Source: Nitratireductor soli (lineage in GTDB: Bacteria > Pseudomonadota > Alphaproteobacteria > Rhizobiales > Rhizobiaceae). Taken from it: a DNA stretch of 55,517 nucleotides. The stretch is from positions 1 to 55,517 of the forward strand of contig NZ_LFVY01000025.1 of the NCBI RefSeq assembly GCF_001050155.1, in the 5' to 3' direction. Of the stretch, positions 26,949 to 36,167 are shown in pieces (the stretch's first letter is position 1; each line of letters starts with the position of its first letter). Position numbers and translations under genes: made by a program. The notes beneath the pieces were generated by a model. That model saw only the letters and a list, made by a program, of their open reading frames with translations. It ran no database searches and was not told where the DNA came from.

Positions 26949-28035
26949 AGTTTCCCGCCAGCCGCATGCCGTCGCCGTCGAAGGCATGCAGCAGGTCGCG
27001 CCTGTAGGAGAGGGCGATCCGGTCGCCCTTTGCGATGGCCGGCTGACCGGGCAGGACGGCAAGCACGCGCTCGCCGCCGCTGGCCGTTGCATGCACCACC
27101 GTTTCCGCGCCGAGCGCTTCGACCAGCCTCACCTGGACGGGAATTTGCGGTTCGCCGTCCTGCGCCAGATGCAGATGCTGCGGACGCACGCCAAGCGTTA
27201 CCGCGCCCATTGCCGCGCCGCTGTTCGTTGCCGCCTTCACCGGTGTCTTCTGTCCGTCGAGGAAGGAAACGGACAGCCCGTCCGGCAGTGTTTCCTCCAC
27301 CTGGCCTGGAAAGAAGTTCATGTTCGGCGCACCGATGAAGCCGGCGACAAACAGATTTTCCGGCTTGTTGAACAGGTTGAGCGGCGTGTCCACCTGCTCT
27401 ATGCGGCCGCCGCGTAGCACGACGATGCGATCGGCCAGGGTCATCGCCTCCACCTGGTCGTGGGTGACGTAGATCATCGTCGTCTTCAGCCGCGCGTGCA
27501 GGCTGGCAAGCTCGGCGCGCATCGTCACGCGCAGCTCGGCGTCGAGATTGGACAGAGGCTCGTCGAGCAGGAAGGCGGTCGGGTTGCGGACGATGGCGCG
27601 GCCGATGGCGACGCGCTGGCGCTGGCCGCCGGAAAGCTGGCCCGGCCGCCGGTCGAGATAGGCTTCGATCTCCAGCATGCGCGCCGCCTCGGTGATGCGC
27701 GCCTCGATCTCCTTGCGCGGCATGTGCGAATTTTCCAGCCCGAAGGCCATGTTGCGCCGCACCGTCATGTGCGGATAGAGCGCATAGGACTGGAACACCA
27801 TGGCCAGGCCCCGGTCGGCCGCTGGCACCCGGTTGACGATTGCCCCATCGATGCGGATGTCGCCGGCCGTCGGCTGGTCGAGCCCGGCGATCAGCCGCAG
27901 CAGGGTCGACTTCCCGCAGCCCGACGGGCCGACGAACACCACCAGCTCGCCATCGTCGATCTTCAGGTTGATGTCGTTGAGAACCTCGACGGAGCCATAG
28001 GCCTTGGCGATATGGTCGAGCGTGATGCGGCCCAC
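26947..28035 (-). CDS. Sugar ABC transporter ATP-binding protein (UgpC/MalK family)
   Basis: The 362-residue ATPase has Walker A GPSGCGKS, signature LSGGQRQR, Walker B FLLDEPLSNLDA, the His switch VTHDQVEAMTLADRI and a C-terminal TOBE/OB regulatory domain (LGVRPQHLHL). Start is GTG with AGGAGGACGCCC upstream. It is the last transport gene of the uronide operon, 10 bp after the second permease. It energises uptake of oligosaccharides, presumably unsaturated uronides. Confidence 0.93.
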   Translation of the reverse strand: MGRITLDHIAKAYGSVEVLNDINLKIDDGELVVFVGPSGCGKSTLLRLIAGLDQPTAGDIRIDGAIVNRVPAADRGLAMVFQSYALYPHMTVRRNMAFGLENSHMPRKEIEARITEAARMLEIEAYLDRRPGQLSGGQRQRVAIGRAIVRNPTAFLLDEPLSNLDAELRVTMRAELASLHARLKTTMIYVTHDQVEAMTLADRIVVLRGGRIEQVDTPLNLFNKPENLFVAGFIGAPNMNFFPGQVEETLPDGLSVSFLDGQKTPVKAATNSGAAMGAVTLGVRPQHLHLAQDGEPQIPVQVRLVEALGAETVVHATASGGERVLAVLPGQPAIAKGDRIALSYRRDLLHAFDGDGMRLAGN

Positions 28036-28045
28036 GGGCGTCCTC

Positions 28046-29098
28046 CTATTTCAGTCCGGTGCCGGCGATGCCGGTGGTGATAAAGCGCTGCAGGAAGACG
28101 AACACCAGGACCACCGGCAGCATGGTCACCACCGTCATCGCCAGGATGTAGTGCCATTGCACGTTCAGCTCGCCGGCATAGGTGTTGAGGCCGACCTGCA
28201 GCGTGTAGAGCTCCTTGCGCGACAGGACGATCAGCGGCCAGAGGAAATCGTTCCAGCGCCAGACCACGGAGAAGATGGCAAGCACGGCCAGCGCCGGCGC
28301 CGTCAGCGGCAGGACGATGCGCCAGTAGATCTGCCATTCCGAGGCCCGGTCCATGCGTGCCGCGTCGATCAGCTCATCCGGGATGGTCAGCATGTATTGC
28401 CTGAGCAGGAACACGCCCGTGGGGGTGGCGACCGTCGGCAGGATCACGCCCCACAACGAGTTGAACAGCCCCATGGCGCTGATGATCGAATAAAGCGGCA
28501 CCAGGATCACCGACAGCGGCACCATCAGCGTTGCAAGGATCAAAAGCATAACGAAGGAGCGCCCGCGAAACTGGTATTTCGACAGGGCGAAAGCCGCCAT
28601 GGAATTGGTCACCAGCGTGATCAGCGTCGCCATCAGCGTGACGAAGACCGAGTTGCGCAGATACAGCAGGAAGTCGAAATGCAGGAAAGGCTCGGTGTAG
28701 TTCTCGGTCGCAAAGCTGATTTCGCGCACCGGCGTGCGCTCGGCGATGTTGACCTTGACGATCTCGCCCGGCGCCTGCGGGTCGATCATCTGGGCGACGA
28801 TGCCGACGCGGCGCAGCTGTGCCAGGACACGTGTCTCGCCGTCCTCGCCGGTCACACGATAGAGCGGCAGCGGTTTGTCGTGCCCCTCCACCATCGCTTC
28901 CGCCGTCACATAGGGCAGGATGGTCGGCGGGAATTCGGCGAGTGCTGCCGGCGATTTGAAGGACGAACCGACGAGCCAGATGGCCGGGCCGAACATCATG
29001 ATGACGCCGCCGATCAGCCAGGCCCAGGTGAAGATGTCGGTCCAGTGCCAGGACGCGCCGCCGCGTCGGCGCAGAAGGAATTCGGCGACCCGGCTCAT
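28046..29098 (-). CDS. Sugar ABC transporter permease, MalG/CUT1-like with enlarged periplasmic loop
   Basis: The 350-residue permease is about 70 residues longer than usual CUT1 permeases. The extra length lies between helix 1 (IGGVIMMFGPAIWLVGSSF) and helix 2 (SVFVTLMATLITLVT), a roughly 100-residue hydrophilic, presumably periplasmic, segment (ENYTEPFLHF at its end). The EAA loop is ELIDAARMDRASEWQIYWRIVLPLTAPAL. MalF has a large periplasmic domain that touches the binding protein, and the loop here may serve that purpose. ATG 29098 overlaps the upstream permease stop by 4 bp (ATGA). Confidence 0.9.
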   Translation of the reverse strand: MSRVAEFLLRRRGGASWHWTDIFTWAWLIGGVIMMFGPAIWLVGSSFKSPAALAEFPPTILPYVTAEAMVEGHDKPLPLYRVTGEDGETRVLAQLRRVGIVAQMIDPQAPGEIVKVNIAERTPVREISFATENYTEPFLHFDFLLYLRNSVFVTLMATLITLVTNSMAAFALSKYQFRGRSFVMLLILATLMVPLSVILVPLYSIISAMGLFNSLWGVILPTVATPTGVFLLRQYMLTIPDELIDAARMDRASEWQIYWRIVLPLTAPALAVLAIFSVVWRWNDFLWPLIVLSRKELYTLQVGLNTYAGELNVQWHYILAMTVVTMLPVVLVFVFLQRFITTGIAGTGLK

Positions 29099-30114
29099 TT
29101 CGCGGCTCCGGCATTCTGATTGCGCCGGCTGGCGGCAAGCTGCAGCAGGGTCAGCACGACGAGCACAGCGCCCATCAGGATCGAGGCGGCGGCTGCAAGC
29201 CCCGGATTGCGGATGAGCTGGGCGAAACCGATCTCGTAGATATACTGGGTGAGGAACATGGTGCTGGTGCCCGGCCCGCCGCCCGTCAGGACATAGACTT
29301 CGTCGAAAATCTGCACGGCGCGGATCAACGCCAGGACGATCACGACGATCAGATTGGGCATCAGAAGCGGCAGCGTGATGCGCCAGAAGACGCGCGCCGG
29401 GCGCGTGCCGTCCATCTCGGCGGCCTCGTACAGGTCTTTCGGGATCGCCTGCAGGCCGGCCAGCAGGATCAGCGCGTAAAACCCCATATGCGCCCAGACG
29501 GACACCATGATGGCGGCGGCGAAGGCCCAGAACCGGTCGGTCAGCCACAGCACCTGGTCGATGCCGAACTGGTGCAGAAGATAGTTGAGCAGGCCCTGCC
29601 GTTGCAGGATCCAGCGCCAGATCAGGCCGACCACGACGGGCGACAGGAGCACGGGAAAGAAGAACACGGCGCGCCAGAAGCCGCGCGCGCGCAATTCGCG
29701 GTTCAGGATCAGCGCCGTGATCATCGCGACGACGGTCATCAGCGCCACCTGGAACAGGACGAAAAGCGCCGTGTTGCCGGCGGCGTTCCAGAACAGATCC
29801 TCGACGCAGCTTCGCTTGTCGAGATAGTTTTCGCAGGTCAGCAAGCGCTCATATTGCTCGGCGCCCACATAGGTGCGTCCGCTGAGGAACAGCGCGCTGC
29901 CGCCGGTCATCGAGTAGGCGAAGTTGATGACCAGCGGGAACAGGACGAAAATGCCGAAGATCGCCATGTTCGGCGCCAGGAAGAAGGCCGCCATGCCGTT
30001 CAGGCCCGTCGCTTTCTGCAAGGCGCGCAGCGGCGGGTCGATCAGGGCGGCGAGCCAGCCGACCGGCGCGACGAGCGCGGCGCCGGTCTTCTTCATGATG
30101 GTCGATGCGGCCAT
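29095..30114 (-). CDS. Sugar ABC transporter permease, MalF/CUT1-like
   Basis: The 339-residue permease has an N-terminal segment before helix 1 (AAFFLAPNMAIFGIFVLFPLVINFAYS), a loop with two cysteines (CENYLDKRSC) that could form a disulfide in the periplasm, and the EAA loop DLYEAAEMDGTRPARVFWRITLPLLMPN. It ends with VYVLTGGGPGTSTMFLTQYIYE, typical of MalF-like subunits. It pairs with the following permease, overlapping it by 4 bp, and starts 15 bp after the binding protein. Confidence 0.92.
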   Translation of the reverse strand: MAASTIMKKTGAALVAPVGWLAALIDPPLRALQKATGLNGMAAFFLAPNMAIFGIFVLFPLVINFAYSMTGGSALFLSGRTYVGAEQYERLLTCENYLDKRSCVEDLFWNAAGNTALFVLFQVALMTVVAMITALILNRELRARGFWRAVFFFPVLLSPVVVGLIWRWILQRQGLLNYLLHQFGIDQVLWLTDRFWAFAAAIMVSVWAHMGFYALILLAGLQAIPKDLYEAAEMDGTRPARVFWRITLPLLMPNLIVVIVLALIRAVQIFDEVYVLTGGGPGTSTMFLTQYIYEIGFAQLIRNPGLAAAASILMGAVLVVLTLLQLAASRRNQNAGAAK

Positions 30115-30129
30115 GGCGACGGGCTGGCC

Positions 30130-31398
30130 TCAGCGCGAGGCTTCGGCCACCGCGTCGGCGATGTCGCTGTCGATGCTGGTATAGGCTTCCTCCAGCGTCA
30201 TCTCGCCGGCGATCACCTGACTGACACGCGTGACCAGCGCGTTGTAATAGGCCGAGGCCCATTTCCAGGCGGGCAGGGCGGCGGCGTTTGGCGCGACGGC
30301 CGAACTTGCCTTGACGAACACGTTCAGCGCCGCCTTGACGTTCGGGTCATCGCTCTGGAAATCGAGGCCCTTCTCCACGACGCCCTTGTGCGCCGGCAGG
30401 AACAGCGTGCGTTCGGAGAATTCCTTGACGATGTCTTCCTGCGCCAGGAAGTCCATCACCTTGCCGACATCTTCGGCATTCTTGGTGTATTTGATGCCGA
30501 CCAGCGCCGCGCCGCCGGGTAGTCCGGTGCACGCATCAGGGCCGCAGGGGCTTCCGGTCGCCACCCAGTCGAAGGCGTCGCCGATCTTGGTCGACAGATT
30601 GGCCACCTGCCAGCTTCCCGAATAGTAGAACGGCATCTGCGCATTGATGAAATCGTCGGCCGCTGCGCGATAGGTGGAGCCGGCGGCGCTCACCCACACT
30701 TCCTTCGAATGGCTGTCATCGGCATTCCATTGGACGAAGCGCTCGATGAACGCCTTGGCGCCGTCATCGAGCTTGGCCGGCATGCCGTCCGCGGCGATGA
30801 AATTGGCGCCGTATGAAATCGCCGGGCCGGAGATGCGGTGGCCCGAGCGGTCGATGGCGAAGGCCATCGGAAGCTGCTGGCTTGCCGCCACCTTGGCGGA
30901 AGCCGCGGCCCAATCGTCCCAGGTGGCTTTCTCACCGGGGATTTCCACGCCTGCCTGCTCGAACAGCGTCTTGTTGGCGAAGCCGCCGGTGAGCGTCAAC
31001 TGCGTCATGAAGCCGGTGATGGCATCGGAACCGTCCGGCCGCATCCAGTCGGCCTGCGGGCCGAAACTCGTGCGCCAATAGTCGGGATCGGCGATATGCG
31101 GCGTCAGGTCGAGCCAGTGATCGGCCAGCGCCTTGATGTTCGTCACGCGGGCGATGTCCGGTCCCTGGCCGGCCTCGAGCTGGATGGGAAGCTGCTCCTG
31201 GATCACGCTGTAGGCGACATTGTCCAGGATGACGTTGATGCCTGGATTGTCCTTCATGAAGCGATTCAGGAGGTCCTGGATCACCTCGCCCTCGACGCCG
31301 TCCGAATACCACATGACGCGGACATCGCCGGCGAAAGCCTGTGCCGTGGCGGTCAATCCGACCGTCAGGGCCAGAACCGCGGATTGCATGGTCTTCAT
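30130..31398 (-). CDS. Sugar ABC transporter substrate-binding protein (family 1)
   Basis: The 422-residue protein has a signal peptide (MKTMQSAVLALTVGLTATAQAFA, cleavage near 23) and the family-1 fold: DVRVMWYSDGVEGEVIQDLLNRF, GQGPDIARVTNI and WDDWAAASAKVAA. Two cysteines in SPCGPDACTG suggest a disulfide loop. ATG 31398 follows GGAGGAGAAGGCA. An upstream in-frame GTG lies within that ribosome site. It lies just after the 845-residue unknown protein in the same operon, so the ligand is probably an oligosaccharide released or modified by the neighbouring enzymes. Confidence 0.92.
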   Translation of the reverse strand: MKTMQSAVLALTVGLTATAQAFAGDVRVMWYSDGVEGEVIQDLLNRFMKDNPGINVILDNVAYSVIQEQLPIQLEAGQGPDIARVTNIKALADHWLDLTPHIADPDYWRTSFGPQADWMRPDGSDAITGFMTQLTLTGGFANKTLFEQAGVEIPGEKATWDDWAAASAKVAASQQLPMAFAIDRSGHRISGPAISYGANFIAADGMPAKLDDGAKAFIERFVQWNADDSHSKEVWVSAAGSTYRAAADDFINAQMPFYYSGSWQVANLSTKIGDAFDWVATGSPCGPDACTGLPGGAALVGIKYTKNAEDVGKVMDFLAQEDIVKEFSERTLFLPAHKGVVEKGLDFQSDDPNVKAALNVFVKASSAVAPNAAALPAWKWASAYYNALVTRVSQVIAGEMTLEEAYTSIDSDIADAVAEASR

Positions 31399-31454
31399 TG
31401 CCTTCTCCTCCACAATCGTTGCAAACGCGCCGGTTTCTGGTGGAATTCATTCCA

Positions 31455-33992
31455 CTAGCCGGCCTTGATCCGCACGGCCTCCTGCAATGGCCCGATGGCC
31501 ATTTCCGTGCGATTTCCCAAAACTGTCCAATCCTCCGGCTTGAGCAGGCGCCCCTCCGCGGCCACATGGCCCGAGGCCATGAAGCGCACGGTGCCATAGT
31601 CCGGGTCGTCGATGACAAGCGTTTCGTCGTCCGCCACATGCAATGCCAGATCGGCGAAACGCCGCTCAAAGGCATCGAGGTCGCCATGCTGGCGCCCATC
31701 GCCGAGGCGGACGATCCAGTGGCCGGAGCGGGCGTTGAGGCGCAATTCGCTGCCGGCGGTCGGCCCGCTTGCGACGCGTTCGAGCGGCGCGCTGGCCTTG
31801 ACCAGGACGCGCCCGCCATCGCAGGCGGCCGTCGCCATATGGGACGAGACATGCGCCGCATCGAACACGGCGAGCGGCAGCCAGGCATGCGAGAAGTCAG
31901 GCTGCTCCTCCTTGCCCTCGAAGACGAGAACGGCCAGGTCGCGATATTGCTGCACACGCGGAATGGTGGCGCTGCCACCCCAGTAGGAGGGGCGGCCAAA
32001 GCCCGAATGGATGACCTCTCCCGGCTGGTTGATCCACAGCTGCGCGTCGGGATCGCCGCCGATGCGCGCATGCAGCAGCGTCTCCTGATAGCCCCATTCG
32101 TTCCAGCGATAGGCAGCCGCCGTCCCCATGGCGTGGTCGGCGGTCTTGTAGTGATAGAGGCGCGCAAAGCGGTTTTCGCCCTGCGCGAAGGTCCATTCCT
32201 GGGCGCTGTCGCCGGTCAGGGTGGCGCGCTCCGCGAGCGTCGGCGGCACCAGGCCATGGTCGCGCAGGCACAGGGCCAGTTGCGGCAAGGCATGGAACCG
32301 TGCGCCGTAGTGGCCCCGGCCCCACAGGAGCCGGGCGATGGCCGACAGTTCCAGCGAGCGGCTGGCGCGCAGCGTGTGCTCGTAGCTGCGGCCCTGCGCG
32401 GCGGTCACCACGCCGCGATGCGCCGAATTGGCGATCACCTCCATCAGCCGCGTGATGGCGCGCCCGGCGCGGGCGGAAATGCCGGCATCCGGCGCCAGCG
32501 CGTAGAGCGTGGTCAATCCTTTGAAATCGATGGGAAAATAGGGAGCCGAATTGAACTCCGCCATCTCCCATTGTTCGAAGTGGTCGAGCCAGGCGCGCAC
32601 GCGTTCGGCGCCGATCGCCGATTGCGCGCGGCCCAGCCGGCCCGAGCGGCGGAAACGGGTTTCGGGCAGCAGATGGCCGGCGAGATAGGCGGCGGTGTGG
32701 AACAGCAGCGCGTGGTTCTCGGAAAAATACCACTGCACGTCATTGCCCGGTTCATCGAACCAATAGCGATAAGTGGCCATCGCATCGTCGATGCGGGCAA
32801 TGAGTGCTGCCGGCAGGAGGTCCGCGTAGCGCGCCCGGCACCAGATCATCGGCACCAGGTGGAAATCGGCACAATCGTGGCAATCCTCGATCGCCGGCAG
32901 GGATTTTTCCAGCATCGCCTGCGTTTCGTCGCCGCCATCGCCGAGTGCCAGCCTGGCCAGCGCGCGCACCGCGTCGGGCTCGGCGAAATCGGCGACTTCG
33001 CGGAGCGCCTCGCCGATGCGCGCGCCGGCCGCCGCGGGCGGCGAGCCCTGCCGCTCCGCGTGACAGATTTCGACGCCGAACGTGCGCGAGGCGGCAAAGC
33101 CATTCGCGGCGAGCGTCACGGTGAAATGGCGAAAATCGCCCGGCAGGTCTTGCGCTCTGGCGATGACCAGCCGGTCCGCTCCGGCCGTCAATGTCGACGT
33201 CAGGGCCAGTTCCTCGCGCGACATGAAATCGCCCTCGACGCTGGTCAACGTCTCGACGGTAAAGGGCAACGGGTCCGGCAGACGCAATGCCACCTCACCA
33301 CCCGTATAGGCGACGGCCTCGAAATGCATCCCCGACAGCGCAGCCTCGATGGACGCGGCAGCCTTCGCGTCACCAGCGACCGGCAAGGCCATCTCGGCGG
33401 ACGGGCCGTCGAGATAATCGAGCTGGATATAATAGCGCGCGTCACGTTCGGCCAGATCGTCGAAATAGACGAGAACCTCGTTTTCGCCCGCTTCGAGGGC
33501 AGTTTCGAACACTGCATCTTGTTCGAGATTGCGCGAATACGGGGCGAGATAGCCCACCTCGCGGCCATTGACGTACAGAACCGCCCCACCACAGGTCGCA
33601 AGCTTCAACCGGCACGCCCCTGCCTGTTGCGCGATGATGACCGTCCGCGCCCAGGTGGCCAGCCGGGTCGGCCGGAACCAGAAGCCCGACAGGTCGAGCC
33701 TCGGCGAGCCGAAGGGCAGCCAGTTGCACTTGGCCATAAAGCTGCCTTCCACAGAAGGGCGCTTGCCGCGATGCTCGGCGGCGAATTGCGTCCGGCACGG
33801 ATATTCGTGCGGAATGAAGTTCTTCTCCCTGGTCAGGAAGAAGAAGGGATCCATGGCGCCCACCATCGTCTGGTCGGGGAGGTCATAGCGGCGTTCGGTC
33901 GTTTCCCCCACCTGCCAATAGGTGACGGATGCGCCGGTCGTGAGCCGGCGGCACAGATGATGTTTCGAGGAGGAACGTGCCGCTTCGCTCAT
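31455..33992 (-). CDS. Unassigned 845-residue multidomain protein, candidate carbohydrate-active enzyme
   Basis: No signal peptide is visible, so it is probably cytoplasmic. Residues about 100-190 look like a carbohydrate-binding jelly roll (AVLYVNGREVGYLAPYSRN and AGENEVLVYFDDL). Residues about 330-620 are helix-rich with aromatic motifs (WFDEPGNDVQWYFSENHALL near 412-431, EFNSAPYFPIDFKGL, WGRGHYGARFHAL), suggesting an alpha/alpha toroid as in heparinase-type lyases and GH88/105 hydrolases. The last 220 residues (NEWGYQETLLHARIGGDPD, HSGFGRPSYWGG) resemble the C-terminal beta domain of such lyases. The start at 33992 shares one base with the kduI stop (TGATG). Position between KduI and the importer points to oligo-uronide cleavage or debranching. 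I know no characterised homologue. Confidence 0.75.
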   Translation of the reverse strand: MSEAARSSSKHHLCRRLTTGASVTYWQVGETTERRYDLPDQTMVGAMDPFFFLTREKNFIPHEYPCRTQFAAEHRGKRPSVEGSFMAKCNWLPFGSPRLDLSGFWFRPTRLATWARTVIIAQQAGACRLKLATCGGAVLYVNGREVGYLAPYSRNLEQDAVFETALEAGENEVLVYFDDLAERDARYYIQLDYLDGPSAEMALPVAGDAKAAASIEAALSGMHFEAVAYTGGEVALRLPDPLPFTVETLTSVEGDFMSREELALTSTLTAGADRLVIARAQDLPGDFRHFTVTLAANGFAASRTFGVEICHAERQGSPPAAAGARIGEALREVADFAEPDAVRALARLALGDGGDETQAMLEKSLPAIEDCHDCADFHLVPMIWCRARYADLLPAALIARIDDAMATYRYWFDEPGNDVQWYFSENHALLFHTAAYLAGHLLPETRFRRSGRLGRAQSAIGAERVRAWLDHFEQWEMAEFNSAPYFPIDFKGLTTLYALAPDAGISARAGRAITRLMEVIANSAHRGVVTAAQGRSYEHTLRASRSLELSAIARLLWGRGHYGARFHALPQLALCLRDHGLVPPTLAERATLTGDSAQEWTFAQGENRFARLYHYKTADHAMGTAAAYRWNEWGYQETLLHARIGGDPDAQLWINQPGEVIHSGFGRPSYWGGSATIPRVQQYRDLAVLVFEGKEEQPDFSHAWLPLAVFDAAHVSSHMATAACDGGRVLVKASAPLERVASGPTAGSELRLNARSGHWIVRLGDGRQHGDLDAFERRFADLALHVADDETLVIDDPDYGTVRFMASGHVAAEGRLLKPEDWTVLGNRTEMAIGPLQEAVRIKAG

Positions 33993-34828
33993 CACAGTAT
34001 GTCCGCGATCGCCACCGGATCGACGTCCGTATAGGCCTGGTTTTCGCCGGTCATGCCCCAGACGAAGGCATAGGGACCGGTGCCGGCGCCCATATGGATC
34101 GACCAGGCGGGCGACAGCACCGCGTCGCCATCGGCGACCGTCAGGTGCCTTGTGTTGTCGGGCCGGCCCATGAAATGAAACACCCGGTCCTCGGCGGCCA
34201 TGTCGAAATAGCAATAGGCCTCCATGCGCCGCTCGTGCAGATGCGGCGGCATGGTGTTCCAGATGCTGCCGGGGGCAAGATCGGTGATGCCCATCAGGAG
34301 CAGGCAGGAGGGGGCGACCTCCGGATGAATGTACATGGCGAGCCGGCGCTGGTTGGCGCGGCGCTCCTCACCCATTTCAACCGCTTTCGCCTCGGCGCGC
34401 TTGATCAGCCGGTGTGGATGGTCGGCGCCGGCCGGCACCGAGTTCATGTAGAAACGCGCCGGCTTCGTTGCCTCCACGCTTGCCATTGCAACGCTTTTCG
34501 CCCCGCGCCCCACATAGAGGATATCGCGGTTGTCCAAATGATGGGTGACCCCGTCCACGGTGATGGCGCCGGCGCCGCCGAGATTGGCGATGCCCATTTC
34601 GCGCGCCGTGAAGAAGGTTTCCGTGCCGACGTCCCTGCCATCGCCGAATTCAAGCGCCTTGTCCGTCGGACAGGCGCCGCCGACGATCATGCGGTCGACA
34701 TGCGTGTAGGTGAAGGCGATGCGGCCGGGAACGAACAGCGACGGGATCAGGAATTCGGCGCGCAGCCGCGTCGTATCCATCGCCGAGACGTCGTTCGGGG
34801 AAGCGCCGTATCTCACATTCATCGTCAT
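33992..34828 (-). CDS. kduI: 5-keto-4-deoxyuronate isomerase (4-deoxy-L-threo-5-hexosulose-uronate ketol-isomerase)
   Basis: The 278-residue protein equals the E. coli KduI length. It isomerises 5-keto-4-deoxyuronate to 2,5-diketo-3-deoxygluconate. Characteristic segments are FTYTHVDRMIVGGACPT, LEVG-like region EMGIANLGGAGAITVDG, and the cupin zinc motif NTMPPHLHERRMEAYCYFD with HFMGRPDNTRHL. The zinc ligands would be the His pair and Glu in PHLHERRME plus a downstream His. ATG 34828 is preceded by GGGGTGCAAG. It acts directly on the product of the upstream GH105 enzyme. Confidence 0.95.
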   Translation of the reverse strand: MTMNVRYGASPNDVSAMDTTRLRAEFLIPSLFVPGRIAFTYTHVDRMIVGGACPTDKALEFGDGRDVGTETFFTAREMGIANLGGAGAITVDGVTHHLDNRDILYVGRGAKSVAMASVEATKPARFYMNSVPAGADHPHRLIKRAEAKAVEMGEERRANQRRLAMYIHPEVAPSCLLLMGITDLAPGSIWNTMPPHLHERRMEAYCYFDMAAEDRVFHFMGRPDNTRHLTVADGDAVLSPAWSIHMGAGTGPYAFVWGMTGENQAYTDVDPVAIADIL

Positions 34829-34858
34829 CTTGCACCCCAAGTCATCTTGTACCCATTG

Positions 34859-35959
34859 TCATGCGGCCTGTTCCTGTGCGTCGAATGCGTGAAGCCCCTC
34901 GACCAGGCAGAGAATGGCCAGCGCCTGGCCATAGCCGGTCGGTTGCAGGGGAATGTCACGGTAGAATTGCAGGTCGTGTCCCATGCGCGTGCCGTAGGAG
35001 ACGTTCTGCACCGTGCCGTCCGCATCGATATTGGCGATGACGGCGGCAAGCGCCGCCTGTCCCGCCCGGCGCCATGTCTCGTCGCCGAAGCCGAGCCGCG
35101 CTCCCTTCAGCAACGCATAGCCGAAGCCGGCGGTGGCGGAGATTTCCTCATAGGATTGCGGATCGTCGAGAAGCGTGCGCCAGGCGCCCGATGGCGCCTG
35201 CAGGGACAGGAGTGCCGAGACCTGCGATCGCAGAACCCCGCTCAGGAAGGTTTTCACCGGAGCGCCGATATCGGCGAGTTCGAACAGGTCGAGAATGCCG
35301 GCCGTGATCCACGCATTGCCGCGCGCCCAGCGGGCCCTGGCGAAATTGTGCCGCCCGTCGAAGGTCCAGCCGTGAAACCACAAGCCGGTCTGCGTGTCGG
35401 AGAGATAGCGGGCGTGGACGAGAAACTGAAGTGCGGCTTCGTCGACCAGTTCGCGGCGGCCGGACGCCTGTCCGTAGCTCGCCATGAACAGACCCGCCAT
35501 GAACAGCGTGTCGTCCCACAGTTCATTGTCGTTGACCTTGTCCGAGACGTCGTGCTGCAGGCCGCCCTCAGGCGTGCGCGGCCCCTCGGCCATCAGTCGG
35601 TCCGCCCAGCGGTCGAGCGCTTCGCGCCAGCGCTCGTCGCGTGTGTCGGCCCACAGGAGCGACAGTGCCAGCATCGGCGCGGTGGTGTTGATGTTGAGCG
35701 TCGGCAAGCCCTCGGCCAATTGCTTCGCATACCAGCCCTCGATCAGCGCGCGCAGGCGATTGTCGCGGGTTTGCCGCCACAATTGCACCAGCCCGTAAAG
35801 GCCGACCCCTTGCGGCCATTCCCAGGCCTCGAAGCTGATGTAATCGCCCGCCGTGCCGTCCAGATTGGGTTCGTGGAAGCGGCCGTCATGGCGCAGGCTG
35901 GTCATGCCGTTGACCAGCAGGTCCAATCGGTCGCGCAGCACGGCGCTGCTGACGGCCAT
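34859..35959 (-). CDS. Unsaturated uronidase, GH105 (YteR/YesR-like) family
   Basis: The 366-residue alpha/alpha-barrel protein removes the 4,5-unsaturated uronic acid from lyase-generated oligosaccharides. The family pattern is seen in DNELWDDTLFMAGLF (Asp149/Asp150, catalytic region) and ARARWARGNAWITAGILDL (about 213-231, the WARGNGW motif of GH88/105), together with EWPQGVGLYGLVQL (about 47-60). It lacks a signal peptide. ATG 35959 follows GGGAGGAGCGG. A longer frame starting at 36181 would translate repeat element A and is rejected. It is the first gene of the minus-strand uronide operon. Confidence 0.88.
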   Translation of the reverse strand: MAVSSAVLRDRLDLLVNGMTSLRHDGRFHEPNLDGTAGDYISFEAWEWPQGVGLYGLVQLWRQTRDNRLRALIEGWYAKQLAEGLPTLNINTTAPMLALSLLWADTRDERWREALDRWADRLMAEGPRTPEGGLQHDVSDKVNDNELWDDTLFMAGLFMASYGQASGRRELVDEAALQFLVHARYLSDTQTGLWFHGWTFDGRHNFARARWARGNAWITAGILDLFELADIGAPVKTFLSGVLRSQVSALLSLQAPSGAWRTLLDDPQSYEEISATAGFGYALLKGARLGFGDETWRRAGQAALAAVIANIDADGTVQNVSYGTRMGHDLQFYRDIPLQPTGYGQALAILCLVEGLHAFDAQEQAA

Positions 35960-35975
35960 CCGCTCCTCCCAAAGC

Positions 35976-36093
35976 CTAGTGGTCTGACCGAAACGGATGG
36001 TCCCCATCCGTTTCGACAAGTCAGCCCACAACCTATTGATCTGGTGGTACGATCCTGACAGATGGATATCATCTGTCAGGATCGTACCACTAG
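35976..36093. repeat. Two-hairpin palindromic element, copy A
   Basis: Bounded by the inverted 8-mers CTAGTGGT (35976-35983) and ACCACTAG (36086-36093). Hairpin 1: CGAAACGGATGG (35989-36000) with CCATCCGTTTCG (36004-36015), extended by CTGAC/GTCAG. Hairpin 2: a perfect 21-bp stem, 36044-36064 with 36070-36090, loop GATAT. It lies in the leader of the GH105 gene. A second copy is at 51967-52088. Confidence 0.88.
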
Positions 36094-36167
36094 TGTCCTG
36101 CCCCAGCCAAACCGGTAGGTTGGCTGGGAAAAGCAGGCCACCAAATGACTGAATCCAGGGCAACTTT

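Noticed and set aside
31341-34034. Open frame of about 900 codons on the plus strand
   Set aside because: Antisense to the 845-residue uronide-operon protein, without recognisable domains. The minus-strand reading has domain-like motifs and operon coupling.
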